DNA of 64,000 nucleotides from Clostridia bacterium (GTDB lineage Bacteria > Bacillota > Clostridia > Oscillospirales > Ruminococcaceae). Location of the stretch: assembly GCA_009929695.1 (NCBI GenBank), contig RZZW01000013.1, positions 1 to 64,000 on the forward strand, read 5' to 3'. The position numbers were made by a program, and so were the translations under genes. Shown here one piece after another: positions 26,450 through 35,347 of this stretch; positions within the stretch are counted from its first letter, which is position 1, and every line of letters begins with the position of its first letter. The notes under the pieces were generated by a model, which ran no database searches, had not been told where the DNA came from, and saw nothing but the letters and a program-made list of their open reading frames with translations.

Positions 26450-26672
26450 GTAGGGGCGTATTCAATATCCGCCCGAAAATCAGCGCAAAGCTAGCGGGAC
26501 GTCGAGGACGCCGTCCCGTACAATGCAACGCAAATTTGCTATGTACTGTAGGGCGGGGGCTTGCTCCCGCCGTTGCAACCGTTAGCCGTAAGTTACGGCG
26601 GGAGCAAGCCCCCGCCGTACGGTGGACGTTGTAAATTTATGTGAACTTAGCGGACGAGCGAAGCTGGCCCCT
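26450..26672. repeat. cluster of family C palindromes
   Basis: gtaggggcgtattcaatatccgccc, gggacgtcgaggacgccgtcccgtac, a long ctgtagggcgggggcttgct/agcaagcccccgccgtacgg inverted repeat with about 35 bases between its arms, and ggacgagcgaagctggccccta. No gene is visible between ribF and truB. Confidence 0.8.
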
Positions 26673-26676
26673 ACAA

Positions 26677-27561
26677 TTACGCATTTTCCTCTACGAACAT
26701 TTTTTCGGCGCGCATGCAGCCGGCTTGGGCGTCGGCTACGCCTATGAACTGTTTTTTGCAGTAGACGCGGTAGCGGCCGTCGGAGGCGTCTACGTCGTAA
26801 ACTATTGCGCCGTTTAAAAGGCGCTGCATATCCTCGGGCTTTACATTATAAGACGGCAAATCGTAGAACACTGTGTCGACGTTCAAAAGCAGCTTTTCGA
26901 GGCTGCCCTCGTCTTTTGCGAGCTGAATTTGGTCTAGCGTATAGGCGTTGTCTAGCAGATATCCGTTTGCCATGACGCGGCGAAGCGCGCTCATTGTGGC
27001 GGCTGTGCCGAGCTTTTCGCCTATGCTTTCGATAAGCGTGCGAATGTATGTACCGCGGCTGCAATGTATGCGCAAAAGATAATCGTTTTGCGAGAGACGG
27101 TCTGTCACCTCAATGCGGTGAACGGTGATTTTGCGCGGTGTGCGCTCAACTGTTTTGCCCTCGCGCGCGGCTTTGTAAAGGCGCTGTCCGTTCACCTTTA
27201 CGGCTGAATACATCGGCGGAATTTGCATTTGCGTGCCGATAAAAGATATAAGCGCCTCGCGCACTGCGCTTTCAGTTGCCGACGCGGGAATGGGGACGAC
27301 TGTTTGAATTTCGCCTGTTGTGTCGCCTGTCTCTGTGTGCAGGCCGAGGCGCATTACTGCCTCATAGGTTTTGTCGTGGCGCGCCTGCATATCGACAGCT
27401 TTGACAGCCTTGCCGATAAACACCGGCAAAACACCCGTAGCCATCGGGTCAAGCGTGCCGCTGTGCCCAATCTTGCGTGTGCCGCATATGCCGCGCAGCT
27501 TCGCGATGACGTCAAACGACGTAAAGCCCGCGGGTTTGTCAACTATCAGTATGCCCTGCAT
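26677..27561 (-). CDS. truB: tRNA pseudouridine(55) synthase
   Basis: 294 aa. Converts U55 in the T-loop of tRNAs to pseudouridine. Motif GHSGTLDPMATGVLPV at about 33-48 contains the catalytic Asp; KTYEAVMRLGLHTETGDTTG and SRGTYIRTLIESIG are further family hallmarks, followed by a PUA-like C-terminus. ATG at 27561 with CAGGGAGAT upstream. Neighbours rbfA-nrnA and ribF are the usual companions. Confidence 0.96.
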   Translation of the reverse strand: MQGILIVDKPAGFTSFDVIAKLRGICGTRKIGHSGTLDPMATGVLPVFIGKAVKAVDMQARHDKTYEAVMRLGLHTETGDTTGEIQTVVPIPASATESAVREALISFIGTQMQIPPMYSAVKVNGQRLYKAAREGKTVERTPRKITVHRIEVTDRLSQNDYLLRIHCSRGTYIRTLIESIGEKLGTAATMSALRRVMANGYLLDNAYTLDQIQLAKDEGSLEKLLLNVDTVFYDLPSYNVKPEDMQRLLNGAIVYDVDASDGRYRVYCKKQFIGVADAQAGCMRAEKMFVEENA

Positions 27562-27599
27562 AAAAAATCTCCCTGTGAGTTTGATTTTGATTGTAATTT

Positions 27600-27757
27600 T
27601 AATGCGCCTTTGCAGGCAAAGATAAAAGAGAAGAAAGAAGAGAGAAGAGTTAAGGAGTGATGCCTGCGGGCATCACATTTCAATGGAAAGAATAAAACTA
27701 CTAGAATGTTAAACCGCAGGTTTAACTCATTACTTCTTCTTTCTTCTCGCTTATTTA
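27600..27757. repeat. interspersed repeat, family D
   Basis: Purine-rich aagaaagaagagagaagag, hairpins tgatgcctgcgggcatcaca and ttaaaccgcaggtttaa, and a pyrimidine-rich close. The copy abuts the nrnA stop codon. Confidence 0.75.
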
Positions 27758-28714
27758 TTATTTCTCTAAGGCCTTTTCAACCTCGCTGAGCAGTGCTGCC
27801 CTTGCGTTTTCTAGGCTGCCTAGAATTTCGCAGCCGGCTGCCTGTGTGTGGCCTCCGCCGCCTAGGTGGCGGCAGATGTCGGACGCGTTTACGCCGATTT
27901 CTGTGCGGACGGACACCTTATAGCTGCCTGTGGGCTGCTGGCGCATTGTAACGCCGACCTTTACGCCCTCGATTGTGCGCGGAATGCCCGTTATGCCCTC
28001 TAAATCTGTGCCGTCTGCGCCTGATTCGGCTATCTGCTCTTTGGTGAGCACCATGACGGCGCAGCGGTCTTCGAAATAATATGTGATATTTTCAAGAGCT
28101 ATGCGCTCGATATTAAGACGGCGGCGGCTCTTGTTTTCAAAAAGGATATTGTTGAGCGTTTGGATGTCCGCGCCGCACTCGATTAAGCTTGCGGCGACTT
28201 CATGCGTGCGAGCCGTTGTGTTTGCGAATTTGAAGCATCCGGTGTCTGTTGCGACGCCTGTGTAAAGGCAGTTTGCAATGAGCGGAGATATCTCCACGCC
28301 CATCGCGCAGATTAGGCTGTACATCAGCTCGGCTGTTGCCGCGGCTGTACCGTCGAGCAGCATTGTGTCGGCGTAGCCGCCGTTTGAGGGGTGATGGTCG
28401 ATGCACAAATCTATATGGCGTGTGTAGCGGCTCACGGCGTCGCCGAAAAGCTGCATGCCCGCGACATCTACGGCGGTGATATATTTGGGGTCAAACTCGC
28501 CGTCGAACATCGGGATATCCATATAGGCATAGCGCTCGGGGATCGGGTCGGCACACAGCACGGCGGCTGTTTTGCCAAGCTTTTTAAGCGCGTGGCACAG
28601 CGCCGCCGAGCTGCCGACTGTGTCTCCGTCAGGATTTTTGTGACATAAAATCAGAATGCTTTCCGCCTTTAAAAGGCTTGCTATCACCTGTGTAATGTCT
28701 AAAACTTCGCTCAT
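27758..28714 (-). CDS. nrnA: DHH/DHHA1 phosphoesterase, NrnA type (oligoribonuclease/pAp phosphatase)
   Basis: 318 aa. DHH family: CHKNPDGDTVGSS at about 25-37 (first Asp motif), DLCIDHHPSNGGYA at about 107-120 (DHH), then a DHHA1 C-terminus with GGGGHTQAAGC at about 288-298 for substrate binding. NrnA hydrolyses short oligoribonucleotides, including pGpG, the product of c-di-GMP breakdown, and pAp. It starts 2 bp after the rbfA stop codon. Confidence 0.9.
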   Translation of the reverse strand: MSEVLDITQVIASLLKAESILILCHKNPDGDTVGSSAALCHALKKLGKTAAVLCADPIPERYAYMDIPMFDGEFDPKYITAVDVAGMQLFGDAVSRYTRHIDLCIDHHPSNGGYADTMLLDGTAAATAELMYSLICAMGVEISPLIANCLYTGVATDTGCFKFANTTARTHEVAASLIECGADIQTLNNILFENKSRRRLNIERIALENITYYFEDRCAVMVLTKEQIAESGADGTDLEGITGIPRTIEGVKVGVTMRQQPTGSYKVSVRTEIGVNASDICRHLGGGGHTQAAGCEILGSLENARAALLSEVEKALEK

Positions 28715-28716
28715 AA

Positions 28717-29079
28717 TTACTCCTCTTTTTCGCCCTTGTGAAGCCCTGCTATGATTTCGTTTATGTGCGTGGCATACTCTGCGCCACTGTCTGCAACAAA
28801 ATGAAATTCGGGAGATTTGCGTATGTGCATACGCTTTGCAATTTCGCTGCGCACGTGGCCTGCTGCGCGGTTTAGCGCCGCGGCGGCTTCGTCGGTGGAA
28901 TTATCTCCGCCGAGCATGCTCACGCGCACCTTTGCGCTTGATAAATCGGGCGCGACGTCAAGACGCATTATCGTCAAAAGGCCGCCCTGCAGATGAGGGT
29001 CCTTCATTTCGCCGACAATGGCGATAAGCTCGCGCTTCATATCCGACGAAAGCCGCGCCATGTTTTTTGATTGGGCCAT
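28717..29079 (-). CDS. rbfA: 30S ribosome-binding factor A
   Basis: 120 aa. Late 30S maturation factor. Recognisable by LSSDMKRELIAIVGEMKDP near the start, AKVRVSMLGG and ALNRAAGHVRSEIAKRMHIR followed by SPEFHFVADSGAEYATHI. Start ATG at 29079 chosen for CCAAGGAGGAAGTT just upstream; a longer frame of ten codons lacks a site. Part of the infB-rbfA-nrnA chain. Confidence 0.95.
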   Translation of the reverse strand: MAQSKNMARLSSDMKRELIAIVGEMKDPHLQGGLLTIMRLDVAPDLSSAKVRVSMLGGDNSTDEAAAALNRAAGHVRSEIAKRMHIRKSPEFHFVADSGAEYATHINEIIAGLHKGEKEE

Positions 29080-29102
29080 AACTTCCTCCTTGGGGTGTGC
29101 GA

Positions 29103-29178
29103 ACTGCACGGGCGGATATTGAATCCGCCCCTACAAATTCACAAAGTGCGTAGGGGCGGATTCAATATCCGCCCACAC
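29103..29178. repeat. paired family C palindromes
   Basis: Two copies of the gggcggatattgaatccgcccctac unit in opposite orientation around 29109-29178 (the second reads gtaggggcggattcaatatc), forming a larger inverted repeat between rbfA and infB. Confidence 0.75.
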
Positions 29179-29197
29179 GGTTTGTGCAAAATATCGG

Positions 29198-31639
29198 TTA
29201 ATCGCGATATTCCTCAATAATAAACGCTTCCATGATGTCGCCCTCTTTGATGTCGGCGAACTTTTCTAGGCCGATGCCGCATTCAAAGCCGGTGGCGACC
29301 TCTTTTACGTCGTCCTTGAAACGGCGCAGTGACGAGATTTCGTCCTCGGTGATGACTATGCCGTCGCGGACAAGGCGAATTTTGGCGCTGCGGGTGATTT
29401 TGCCGTCCTTGACATAGCTGCCCGCGATTGTGCCTGACGATGATATCTTGAACACGTTGCGAACCTCTGCGCGGCCAAGCTCGACCTCGCGGAATTTCGG
29501 CGCAAGCATGCCCTTCATAGCGTCTGTTACGTCGTTGATTGCATCGTAGATAACGCGGTACATGCGCAGCTCGATTTCAGCCTGTGCGGCTTCTTCACGG
29601 GCAACGTCGTCGGGGCGGACATTAAAGCCGATGATGATAGCGCCGCCCGCTGTCGCGAGCATGACGTCAGATTTATTGATAGCGCCGACGCCCGCGTGAA
29701 TTACGCGCACGCGCACCTCGTCGTTTGAAATTTTCTCAAGGCTCTGCTTAACTGCTTCTGCGCTGCCCTGAACGTCCGCCTTGACGATGACCGCAAGCTC
29801 CTTGCGCTCGCCTTCGGCGATTTGGCTGAACAGGTTGTCGAGCGTGACCTTTTTATAGCTGCTGAACTGCTGCTCTTTTTGCTCTGTCGTGCGCTTGTCT
29901 GCAAGCTCACGCGCAAGCTTTTCGTCTTCGACGGCGCTGAAAATGTCGCCTGCGGCGGGAACGTCTGTAAGACCTGTTATCTCGACAGGTGTTGACGGGC
30001 CGGCCTCGTCAATAGCTCTGCCCTGATCGTCGCGCATTACACGGACGCGGCCAACGGCTGTGCCTGCGATGACGACGTCGCCCTGATGCAGCGTGCCGCG
30101 CTGAACGAGAATTGTCGCGACAGGGCCTTGACCCTTGTCGAGACGCGCCTCGATAACTGCGCCCTTTGCACGGCGGTCGGGGTTGGCTCTGAGCTCTTTT
30201 ACGTCGGCTGTGAGGTTTATCATCTCGAGCAATTCCGGTATGCCGTCGCCTGTTTTGGCTGACACCGGCACGCAGATGACGTCGCCGCCCCATGCCTCGG
30301 GAACGAGCTCGTATTTTGTGAGCTGCTCCATGACCTTATCGGGGTTTGCGGCGGGTTTATCCATTTTATTTATGGCGACGATTATTGAGACGCCGGCTGA
30401 TTTTGCGTGGTTGATGCTCTCGACAGTCTGCGGCATGATGCCGTCGTCGGCTGCGACAACAAGCACGGCTATATCCGTGAGGTTTGCGCCGCGCGCACGC
30501 ATTGATGTGAACGCCTCATGGCCCGGCGTGTCTAGGAACGTGATGGGCTTGCCGTCCATCTCGACCTGATATGCGCCGATGGCCTGTGTGATGCCGCCCG
30601 CTTCGCCGTCTGTGACGCGCGTTTTGCGGATGGCGTCGAGGATAGATGTCTTGCCGTGGTCGACGTGTCCCATGACGACGACGACGGGCGGGCGCTCTTT
30701 TAAGCTCTCCTCGGGGTCTTCATCGACCTCGAAAAGACGCTCTTCAATAGTGACATGAACCTCGTGCTCGACCTTTGCGCCAAGCTCGTCTGCGACAAGC
30801 GACGCTGTCTCGAAGTCGATTTCCTCTGTCATTGCGGCCATAACGCCTAGCGTCATAAGCTTTTTGATGACCTGTGCGGCGTTGACCTTTAGGCGGCTTG
30901 CAAGCTCGCCGACGGTGATTTCGTCGGGGATTGACACCTTGAGCTGTGCCTTGCGGGCTTTTTCAAGCTGAATGCGCTGCAAACGCTCAAACTCTGTCTC
31001 GCGCTTTTTCTGGAACGGCTGCGGACGGCGGTTATTGTTGCGGTTGCCGAACTTCTGCTTTTTGCTTGTCGGCACGTTTTTGCGGCGTGTATCGACAGGC
31101 TTTGCAGCGGCGAGGTCTGTATATTTTTCGTTGAATTTATCGAGGTTGACGTCGGTTGTGCGGGTGTCGATGGTGACTGTGACGACCTCGCGCTTGGGCG
31201 CTTCGGGCTTATTTTCCTTTTCCGGCTTAATTGCGCGAATTCGCTCTTTGCGCGGCTGTGCAGGGGCTTTTTTATCGCTGTGCTGATTTGCCTGCGGCTG
31301 TGGCTGCTGCGGCTGTTGAGCCTGCGGCTTTGGCTGCTGAACCGGTGAAGCAGGCTGCTGCGGCTTTTGCTGCGCGGCCTTTTCGGGCTGTTTTTGAGCC
31401 GGTTTTTCGGCGGGTTTTTCCGCTTCGGGCTTTGGCTGTGTGGCGAAATATTCGTCGAAGCTCGCGACGGTATTCTCTTTTGTGAGGTGCTCAAAAAGGG
31501 TGTTCATCTCTGTGTCGGACACCTCGCTTGTCACCTTTTTAGCATCGCCTGTAAGCTGTGTGAACAGGTCTGTTAAATCTTTTGTTTGCATATTTAGATC
31601 CTTGGCTACTTCGCCAAGCTTGTTTTTAGAAATGGGCAT
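29198..31639 (-). CDS. infB: Translation initiation factor IF-2
   Basis: 813 aa. GTPase that brings initiator tRNA to the 30S subunit. Low-complexity Pro/Gln/Lys-rich region at about 85-160, IF2_N near 265, then the G domain: [13 protein letters not shown] (G1), [12 protein letters not shown] (G2), [10 protein letters not shown] (G3), INKMDKP (G4), followed by domains II-IV. Start ATG 31639 with GAGGAGCGCCC upstream; a frame 44 codons longer would overlap ylxQ and is rejected. The ylxQ stop lies 13 bp upstream. Confidence 0.97.
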   Translation of the reverse strand: MPISKNKLGEVAKDLNMQTKDLTDLFTQLTGDAKKVTSEVSDTEMNTLFEHLTKENTVASFDEYFATQPKPEAEKPAEKPAQKQPEKAAQQKPQQPASPVQQPKPQAQQPQQPQPQANQHSDKKAPAQPRKERIRAIKPEKENKPEAPKREVVTVTIDTRTTDVNLDKFNEKYTDLAAAKPVDTRRKNVPTSKKQKFGNRNNNRRPQPFQKKRETEFERLQRIQLEKARKAQLKVSIPDEITVGELASRLKVNAAQVIKKLMTLGVMAAMTEEIDFETASLVADELGAKVEHEVHVTIEERLFEVDEDPEESLKERPPVVVVMGHVDHGKTSILDAIRKTRVTDGEAGGITQAIGAYQVEMDGKPITFLDTPGHEAFTSMRARGANLTDIAVLVVAADDGIMPQTVESINHAKSAGVSIIVAINKMDKPAANPDKVMEQLTKYELVPEAWGGDVICVPVSAKTGDGIPELLEMINLTADVKELRANPDRRAKGAVIEARLDKGQGPVATILVQRGTLHQGDVVIAGTAVGRVRVMRDDQGRAIDEAGPSTPVEITGLTDVPAAGDIFSAVEDEKLARELADKRTTEQKEQQFSSYKKVTLDNLFSQIAEGERKELAVIVKADVQGSAEAVKQSLEKISNDEVRVRVIHAGVGAINKSDVMLATAGGAIIIGFNVRPDDVAREEAAQAEIELRMYRVIYDAINDVTDAMKGMLAPKFREVELGRAEVRNVFKISSSGTIAGSYVKDGKITRSAKIRLVRDGIVITEDEISSLRRFKDDVKEVATGFECGIGLEKFADIKEGDIMEAFIIEEYRD

Positions 31640-31652
31640 GGGCGCTCCTCCT

Positions 31653-31955
31653 TTAATGTGTGGTGCTGTTTTTGCATAAAACAGCCAGTTGTGCGTCTGT
31701 AACGGCAAATACGCCCGTGGGCTTTTTGCATATGGGCAAAAGCTCAAACTGCGTTTCTTCCAGAATAACAAGTTCTGTCATATCCTCGCAGAAGCCCTCG
31801 ACGCGCCGCCGCGTGCCGTCAGACACATCGCCGGCGCACAGCACCAGCACGGCTTTGCCTTTGTTAACGGTTTCCTTTACCTTGTCAAAGCCCATCACTA
31901 GGGCTCCGGCTTTGCGGCAAATGGAAAGCGCGAAAGTTATTTTACTGTTTGGCAT
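31653..31955 (-). CDS. ylxQ: L7Ae-family K-turn RNA-binding protein (YlxQ)
   Basis: 100 aa. Small L7Ae/L30e-like fold with [34 protein letters not shown], where the AGALVMG turn and the VLCAGD strand fit the family (only part of it quoted as motifs). Its start lies inside ylxR (14-bp overlap), as usual for the nusA-ylxR-ylxQ-infB order. Probably associates with ribosomal RNA or RNase P; role in this organism untested. Confidence 0.88.
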   Translation of the reverse strand: MPNSKITFALSICRKAGALVMGFDKVKETVNKGKAVLVLCAGDVSDGTRRRVEGFCEDMTELVILEETQFELLPICKKPTGVFAVTDAQLAVLCKNSTTH

Positions 31956-32223
31956 TATACCCCGCTATCTCGGCCTCCATGGCCGCATACAGCTCATCGG
32001 GTATCGCACATTCAAGCGCGCGCTCGATGCGCCTTGTTTTGCGTGCCTTCGCAAGACACTGCGCCGAGGGGCACACATACGCGCCGCGTCCCGCTTTTTT
32101 GCCTGTCATATCAAGCGAAACCTCGCCGTCTTTGTTTTTCACAACGCGCACCAGCTCTTTTTTAGCCTTAGACTCGTTGCACCCCATACACCGCCTGAGC
32201 GGTATCTTTTTCGGCTGCATCAA
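31942..32223 (-). CDS. ylxR: YlxR / RnpM RNA-binding protein (DUF448)
   Basis: 93 aa. Begins with PLRRCMGCNESKAKKEL, the conserved Cys-containing start of DUF448, and has KAGRGAYVCPSAQC in the middle. Family members bind RNA and modulate RNase P. Overlaps ylxQ by 14 bp and follows nusA after a repeat-filled gap. Confidence 0.92.
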   Translation of the reverse strand: MMQPKKIPLRRCMGCNESKAKKELVRVVKNKDGEVSLDMTGKKAGRGAYVCPSAQCLAKARKTRRIERALECAIPDELYAAMEAEIAGYNAKQ

Positions 32224-32249
32224 ACTTTACCTCCAGTAAAATATAAAAA

Positions 32250-32432
32250 ATAAGAAATAAGCTAGAAGAAAGAAGAGATTGCCATGTTTGTCATTCTGAG
32301 CGCAGCGAAGAATCTTAAACAGCAGCGCGCTAAAGCAAAAGATTCTTCGCTGTGCTCAGAATGACACGCTCTCTAGTATTAATGTGATTGCACCGCAATC
32401 ACTCATTACCTTTTCTTTTTTCTCTCTTCTCT
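32250..32432. repeat. family D halves around a family A element
   Basis: aagaaataagctagaagaaagaag at about 32252-32275, a 77-bp family A inverted repeat at 32289-32366, then gtgattgcaccgcaatcac and the pyrimidine-rich family D end up to 32432. One repeat seems to have inserted into another. Fills the nusA-ylxR gap. Confidence 0.75.
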
Positions 32433-32437
32433 AAAAT

Positions 32438-33502
32438 TTAATTCGTCTCCTCGCCATAGTATCCGCTCTCGGGTCTAATATCTATATTATACCCAGTTAA
32501 GCGGGCTGTGAGGCGGGCGTTTTGACCTTTGTTGCCTATTGCGAGCGAAAGCTGATTGTCGGGCACTGTGACGCGGCACGATTTTGTCTCGCCCTCGAGC
32601 AGCTCCACCTTGACGACCTTTGCGGGCGAGAGCGCCTCGCTGATAAACTCGGCGGGGTCTTCCTTATAATGCACGATGTCTATTTTCTCGCCGCCGAGCT
32701 CCTCGACGATGTTTGCGACGCGCTGACCCTTTGGCCCTATGCACGCGCCGACTGCGTCGACGTTGTCGTCCTTTGACCACACGGCCATCTTTGTGCGTGC
32801 GCCCGCCTCGCGGCTGATTGCTTTAACTTCGACAGTGCCGTCGAATATCTCGGGCACCTCCATCTCAAACAAGCGCTTTACAAGGAACGGATGTGTGCGG
32901 CTTATCATCATTTTGGGGCCGCGGTCGCCCGGCAGAACGTCCACGACGTAGACCTTTACGTGGTCGCCGTCATGCAGTGTTTCGCCCATGACCTGCTCTG
33001 ATTTCGGCAGTGTGGCGATGCCGCCGGACGAAAGCTCAAGCGTCGCGATGCCCTTGCGCTCGTCGATGCTGGAGACAGTCGCGGAGATAATCTCGTGCTC
33101 CTTGCTCTGCATATCGGCGTACATGCGGCTGCGCTCGGCTTCCTTTAAGCCCTGGCGAATGACGTGCTTTGCCGTTTGCGCGGCGATGCGTCCAAAGTCC
33201 TTTGTTTTGACAGGAAATAGGACGGTGCTGCCGATTTTGGCAGTTTTGCGTTTTGTTTGCGCCTCTTCAAGCGTGACCTGCGTGTTCGGGTTCGTGACTT
33301 CTTCAACAACTTCCTTTACAACGCTAACGTTGAACTTGCCTGTCTCGGGCTCGATTACGACAGAGACGTTGTCGTCGTTTACGTCATAGTCTTTTTTCAC
33401 GGCAATGACAATAGCATTTTGGATTTTCTCTAAAAGATAATCCGCCGGCAGCCCTTTTTCCTTTTCGAGCATTGTAAGGGCTTCAAAAAATTCTGCATTC
33501 AT
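32438..33502 (-). CDS. nusA: Transcription termination/antitermination factor NusA
   Basis: 354 aa, the short Firmicute form without C-terminal acidic repeats. N-terminal RNA-polymerase-binding domain, S1 (GTATLEL-type strands after HEIISATVSSIDERKG), then KH domains with VDAVGACIGPKGQRVANIV and SLAIGNKGQNARLTARL. Start ATG 33502; a TTG four codons upstream sits too close to its own Shine-Dalgarno. Confidence 0.96.
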   Translation of the reverse strand: MNAEFFEALTMLEKEKGLPADYLLEKIQNAIVIAVKKDYDVNDDNVSVVIEPETGKFNVSVVKEVVEEVTNPNTQVTLEEAQTKRKTAKIGSTVLFPVKTKDFGRIAAQTAKHVIRQGLKEAERSRMYADMQSKEHEIISATVSSIDERKGIATLELSSGGIATLPKSEQVMGETLHDGDHVKVYVVDVLPGDRGPKMMISRTHPFLVKRLFEMEVPEIFDGTVEVKAISREAGARTKMAVWSKDDNVDAVGACIGPKGQRVANIVEELGGEKIDIVHYKEDPAEFISEALSPAKVVKVELLEGETKSCRVTVPDNQLSLAIGNKGQNARLTARLTGYNIDIRPESGYYGEETN

Positions 33503-33552
33503 TTTTCCAATCAACCGTCCTTATATATTTGTATAATCTTATAAAATCCGTC

Positions 33553-33632
33553 CGTAGGGCAAGGGCTCTGCTCTTGCCGCTGCAACCGCTTTTTGTGAAT
33601 TAACGGCAAGAGCAGAGCCCTTGCCCTACACA
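33553..33632. repeat. family C long palindrome
   Basis: Inverted repeat with arms gtagggcaagggctctgctc and gagcagagcccttgccctac around a 40-base centre, lying between rimP and nusA. Confidence 0.8.
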
Positions 33633-33657
33633 GAAGCGATTTGTTCGTCCGCAAAGG

Positions 33658-34137
33658 CTAAAATAAATCTTCATCGTCGCAAAGCTTAACATAGCTTACG
33701 TCAGCCATGTCCACTGTGCGCTGCTCGCCGTTTTGGGTCAGGGTGAGGGTTTTGCCTTGTTTTTCGCACAAAATGCCCTCTAAGTCCTTTTCGCCGTTTT
33801 GGGTGGCGCGGTAAAGATGAGCGAGCACCTTTTGACCCTTCAGCGCTTCAAAATGCGCGTCGCGCGTGAGCTTTCTGCCGAGGCCGGGGCTGCCGACCTC
33901 CATAAAATAGCTCTGCTCGATGGGGTCTGCCGCGTCAATGACAGGGTTTATGGCGCGAGTTGCCTCCTCGACTGTGTTTATGTCGAGCGGCGTGTCTCTG
34001 TCGATAAAAATGCGCAGGAACCATTCAGGTCCTTCTTTTTCAAACCGAACGTCCCACAGCCGCAGCCCCATCTGCTGCAAAACCGGAGTGACAAGATTTT
34101 CGACCGTTTGCACTGTATTTTGCTGTGCCTTTGCCAT
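33658..34137 (-). CDS. rimP: Ribosome maturation factor RimP
   Basis: 159 aa. Needed for 30S subunit maturation. Shows LRLWDVRFEKEGPEWFLRIF and YFMEVGSPGLGRKLTRDAHF, the two standard motifs. Start ATG 34137 with ATGGAGGGTTT upstream; longer frames run into the leader hairpin. First gene of the nusA-infB cluster. Confidence 0.96.
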   Translation of the reverse strand: MAKAQQNTVQTVENLVTPVLQQMGLRLWDVRFEKEGPEWFLRIFIDRDTPLDINTVEEATRAINPVIDAADPIEQSYFMEVGSPGLGRKLTRDAHFEALKGQKVLAHLYRATQNGEKDLEGILCEKQGKTLTLTQNGEQRTVDMADVSYVKLCDDEDLF

Positions 34138-34144
34138 AAACCCT

Positions 34145-34200
34145 CCATGTAAACATGAAAGAGCGGCCCGTAAAGGCCACTCTTTCACTAAATTACTATC
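34145..34200 (-). ncRNA. rimP leader RNA motif
   Basis: On the minus strand a strong hairpin (GAAAGAGTGGCC and GGCCGCTCTTTC, 6-base loop) stands between the promoter and the rimP Shine-Dalgarno. Such GAAAGAGTGG hairpins are the conserved rimP leader of Firmicutes, believed to regulate the operon. Confidence 0.75.
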
Positions 34201-34211
34201 GTACAGTATTT

Positions 34212-34240
34212 ATGATAGCACACCCGACCGAAAATTGCAA
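34212..34240 (-). promoter_or_regulatory. SigA promoter of the rimP-nusA-infB operon
   Basis: TTGCAA (34235-34240) and TATCAT (34212-34217) with a 17-bp spacer on the minus strand, just upstream of the rimP leader. It is back to back with the plus-strand promoter at 34247. Confidence 0.75.
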
Positions 34241-34246
34241 GGGTTA

Positions 34247-34275
34247 TTGTACAAATGAGCAAAATAGTATATAAT
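34247..34275 (+). promoter_or_regulatory. SigA promoter of the GNAT gene
   Basis: TTGTAC (34247-34252) and TATAAT (34270-34275) with a 17-bp spacer. Divergent from the rimP promoter; start of transcription expected near 34282. Confidence 0.75.
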
Positions 34276-34308
34276 AAGGTAATCTCTATGTAAAGAGGAG
34301 AATACAAA

Positions 34309-34839
34309 ATTTTTACTATCACAGACGCACTTGACAATCAGCTTGACAATATTTTTGCACTTTACGCCACCTCGTTCCCGCGCGACGAGGTAGAGCCGGA
34401 GGCGCAGCTTCGCATGCACATAAAAAACGGCGATATGCGCGCGCTTTACGCCGAAAACGACGGCGAATTTGCGGGCTTTGCGCTCGTTTTCCCTTTTGAA
34501 AGCATTGCGCTTACGGCGTTTTTAGCCGTGCCAAGCACCATACGAAACGGCGGCACAGGCACAAAAATGCTTGATTTCCTAAAAAAAGAATACGCGGACA
34601 AAACGCTGACAATCGAGATTGAGGACATCACACAGCCCTCGCAAAACGCCGAAATAAGACAGCGCCGCAGAGGGTTTTATCTCCGAAACGGCTTTATCCC
34701 CGCCGGCTTCGCGTCGATGCTCTACGGCACACAGCTTGAAGTGCTGTGCATAGGCGAGCCGATAACGCCGGACGTCTATATGCGCCTTCAACAAAAAATG
34801 CTGTGCGCGGAATCGTTTGAGAATATTCATATTGCCTAG
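34309..34839 (+). CDS. GNAT-family N-acetyltransferase, apparent ATT start
   Basis: 176 aa if started at ATT 34309. GNAT motif A is VPSTIRNGGTGTKML and the C-terminal part has GFYLRNGF. A promoter and a GAGGAG site (34295-34300) are ideally placed, eight bases before ATT, and the reading FTITDALDNQLDNIFALY fits a GNAT N-terminus. The first in-frame ATG (34414) would remove about 35 residues of the fold and has no Shine-Dalgarno. ATT starts are rare but functional (infC). Substrate unknown. Confidence 0.75.
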   Translation: MFTITDALDNQLDNIFALYATSFPRDEVEPEAQLRMHIKNGDMRALYAENDGEFAGFALVFPFESIALTAFLAVPSTIRNGGTGTKMLDFLKKEYADKTLTIEIEDITQPSQNAEIRQRRRGFYLRNGFIPAGFASMLYGTQLEVLCIGEPITPDVYMRLQQKMLCAESFENIHIA

Positions 34840-34856
34840 GTTTTGCGCATCGCCAC

Positions 34857-35262
34857 GGCTTTGGGTCGATGTGGCATCGACCCCTACATTGCAGCATAAA
34901 TTGACATTGTACAGTAGGGCGGGGGCTTGCTCCCGCCGAAGCTTACGGATATCGGTTGCAACGGCGGGAGCAAGCCCCCGCCCTACTGTGTAAGTTATAA
35001 ATTCACCGCGGATTGTAGGGGCGCGCATTGCGCGTCCGCTAAGTTTGCTCTAATTTATAACTTTGTGCATTGTGACTGCGTAGGGAACGCATTGTATGCG
35101 TTCCGAAAGTTTCGCGCGAACCATCGGCTTCGGAACGCATGAAATGCGTTCCCTACGTTGTGAATTTTATAAATGAGCAAAGAAGTCCCGCGGACGCACG
35201 CAGCGGACGTAAGCGCTTCGCACATTAAATGTAGGGGACGGGTTTCCCGTCCCGCAAGCTTC
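34857..35262. repeat. dense cluster of family C palindromes
   Basis: In order: gatgtggcatcgacccctac; a long inverted repeat agtagggcgggggcttgctc to gagcaagcccccgccctact at 34912-34985; tgtaggggcgcgcattgcgc; a gtagggaacgcattgtatgc to gcatgaaatgcgttccctac inverted repeat at about 35080-35158; and gtaggggacgggtttcccgt at about 35231-35258. No coding frame is visible between 34840 and 35347. Confidence 0.8.
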
Positions 35263-35300
35263 GCTTACACTATCGGTTTTACTTTTCATTAAATATGTGC

Positions 35301-35306
35301 TATAAT
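35301..35306 (+). promoter_or_regulatory. -10 element of the sortase gene
   Basis: TATAAT about 40 bp upstream of the sortase ATG, with only a weak -35 (TTTACT at 35278). AGGGG precedes the start codon. Confidence 0.4.
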
Positions 35307-35347
35307 GATTAAGTACATATTTTAAATACAATTCAGGGGCTTAACTT

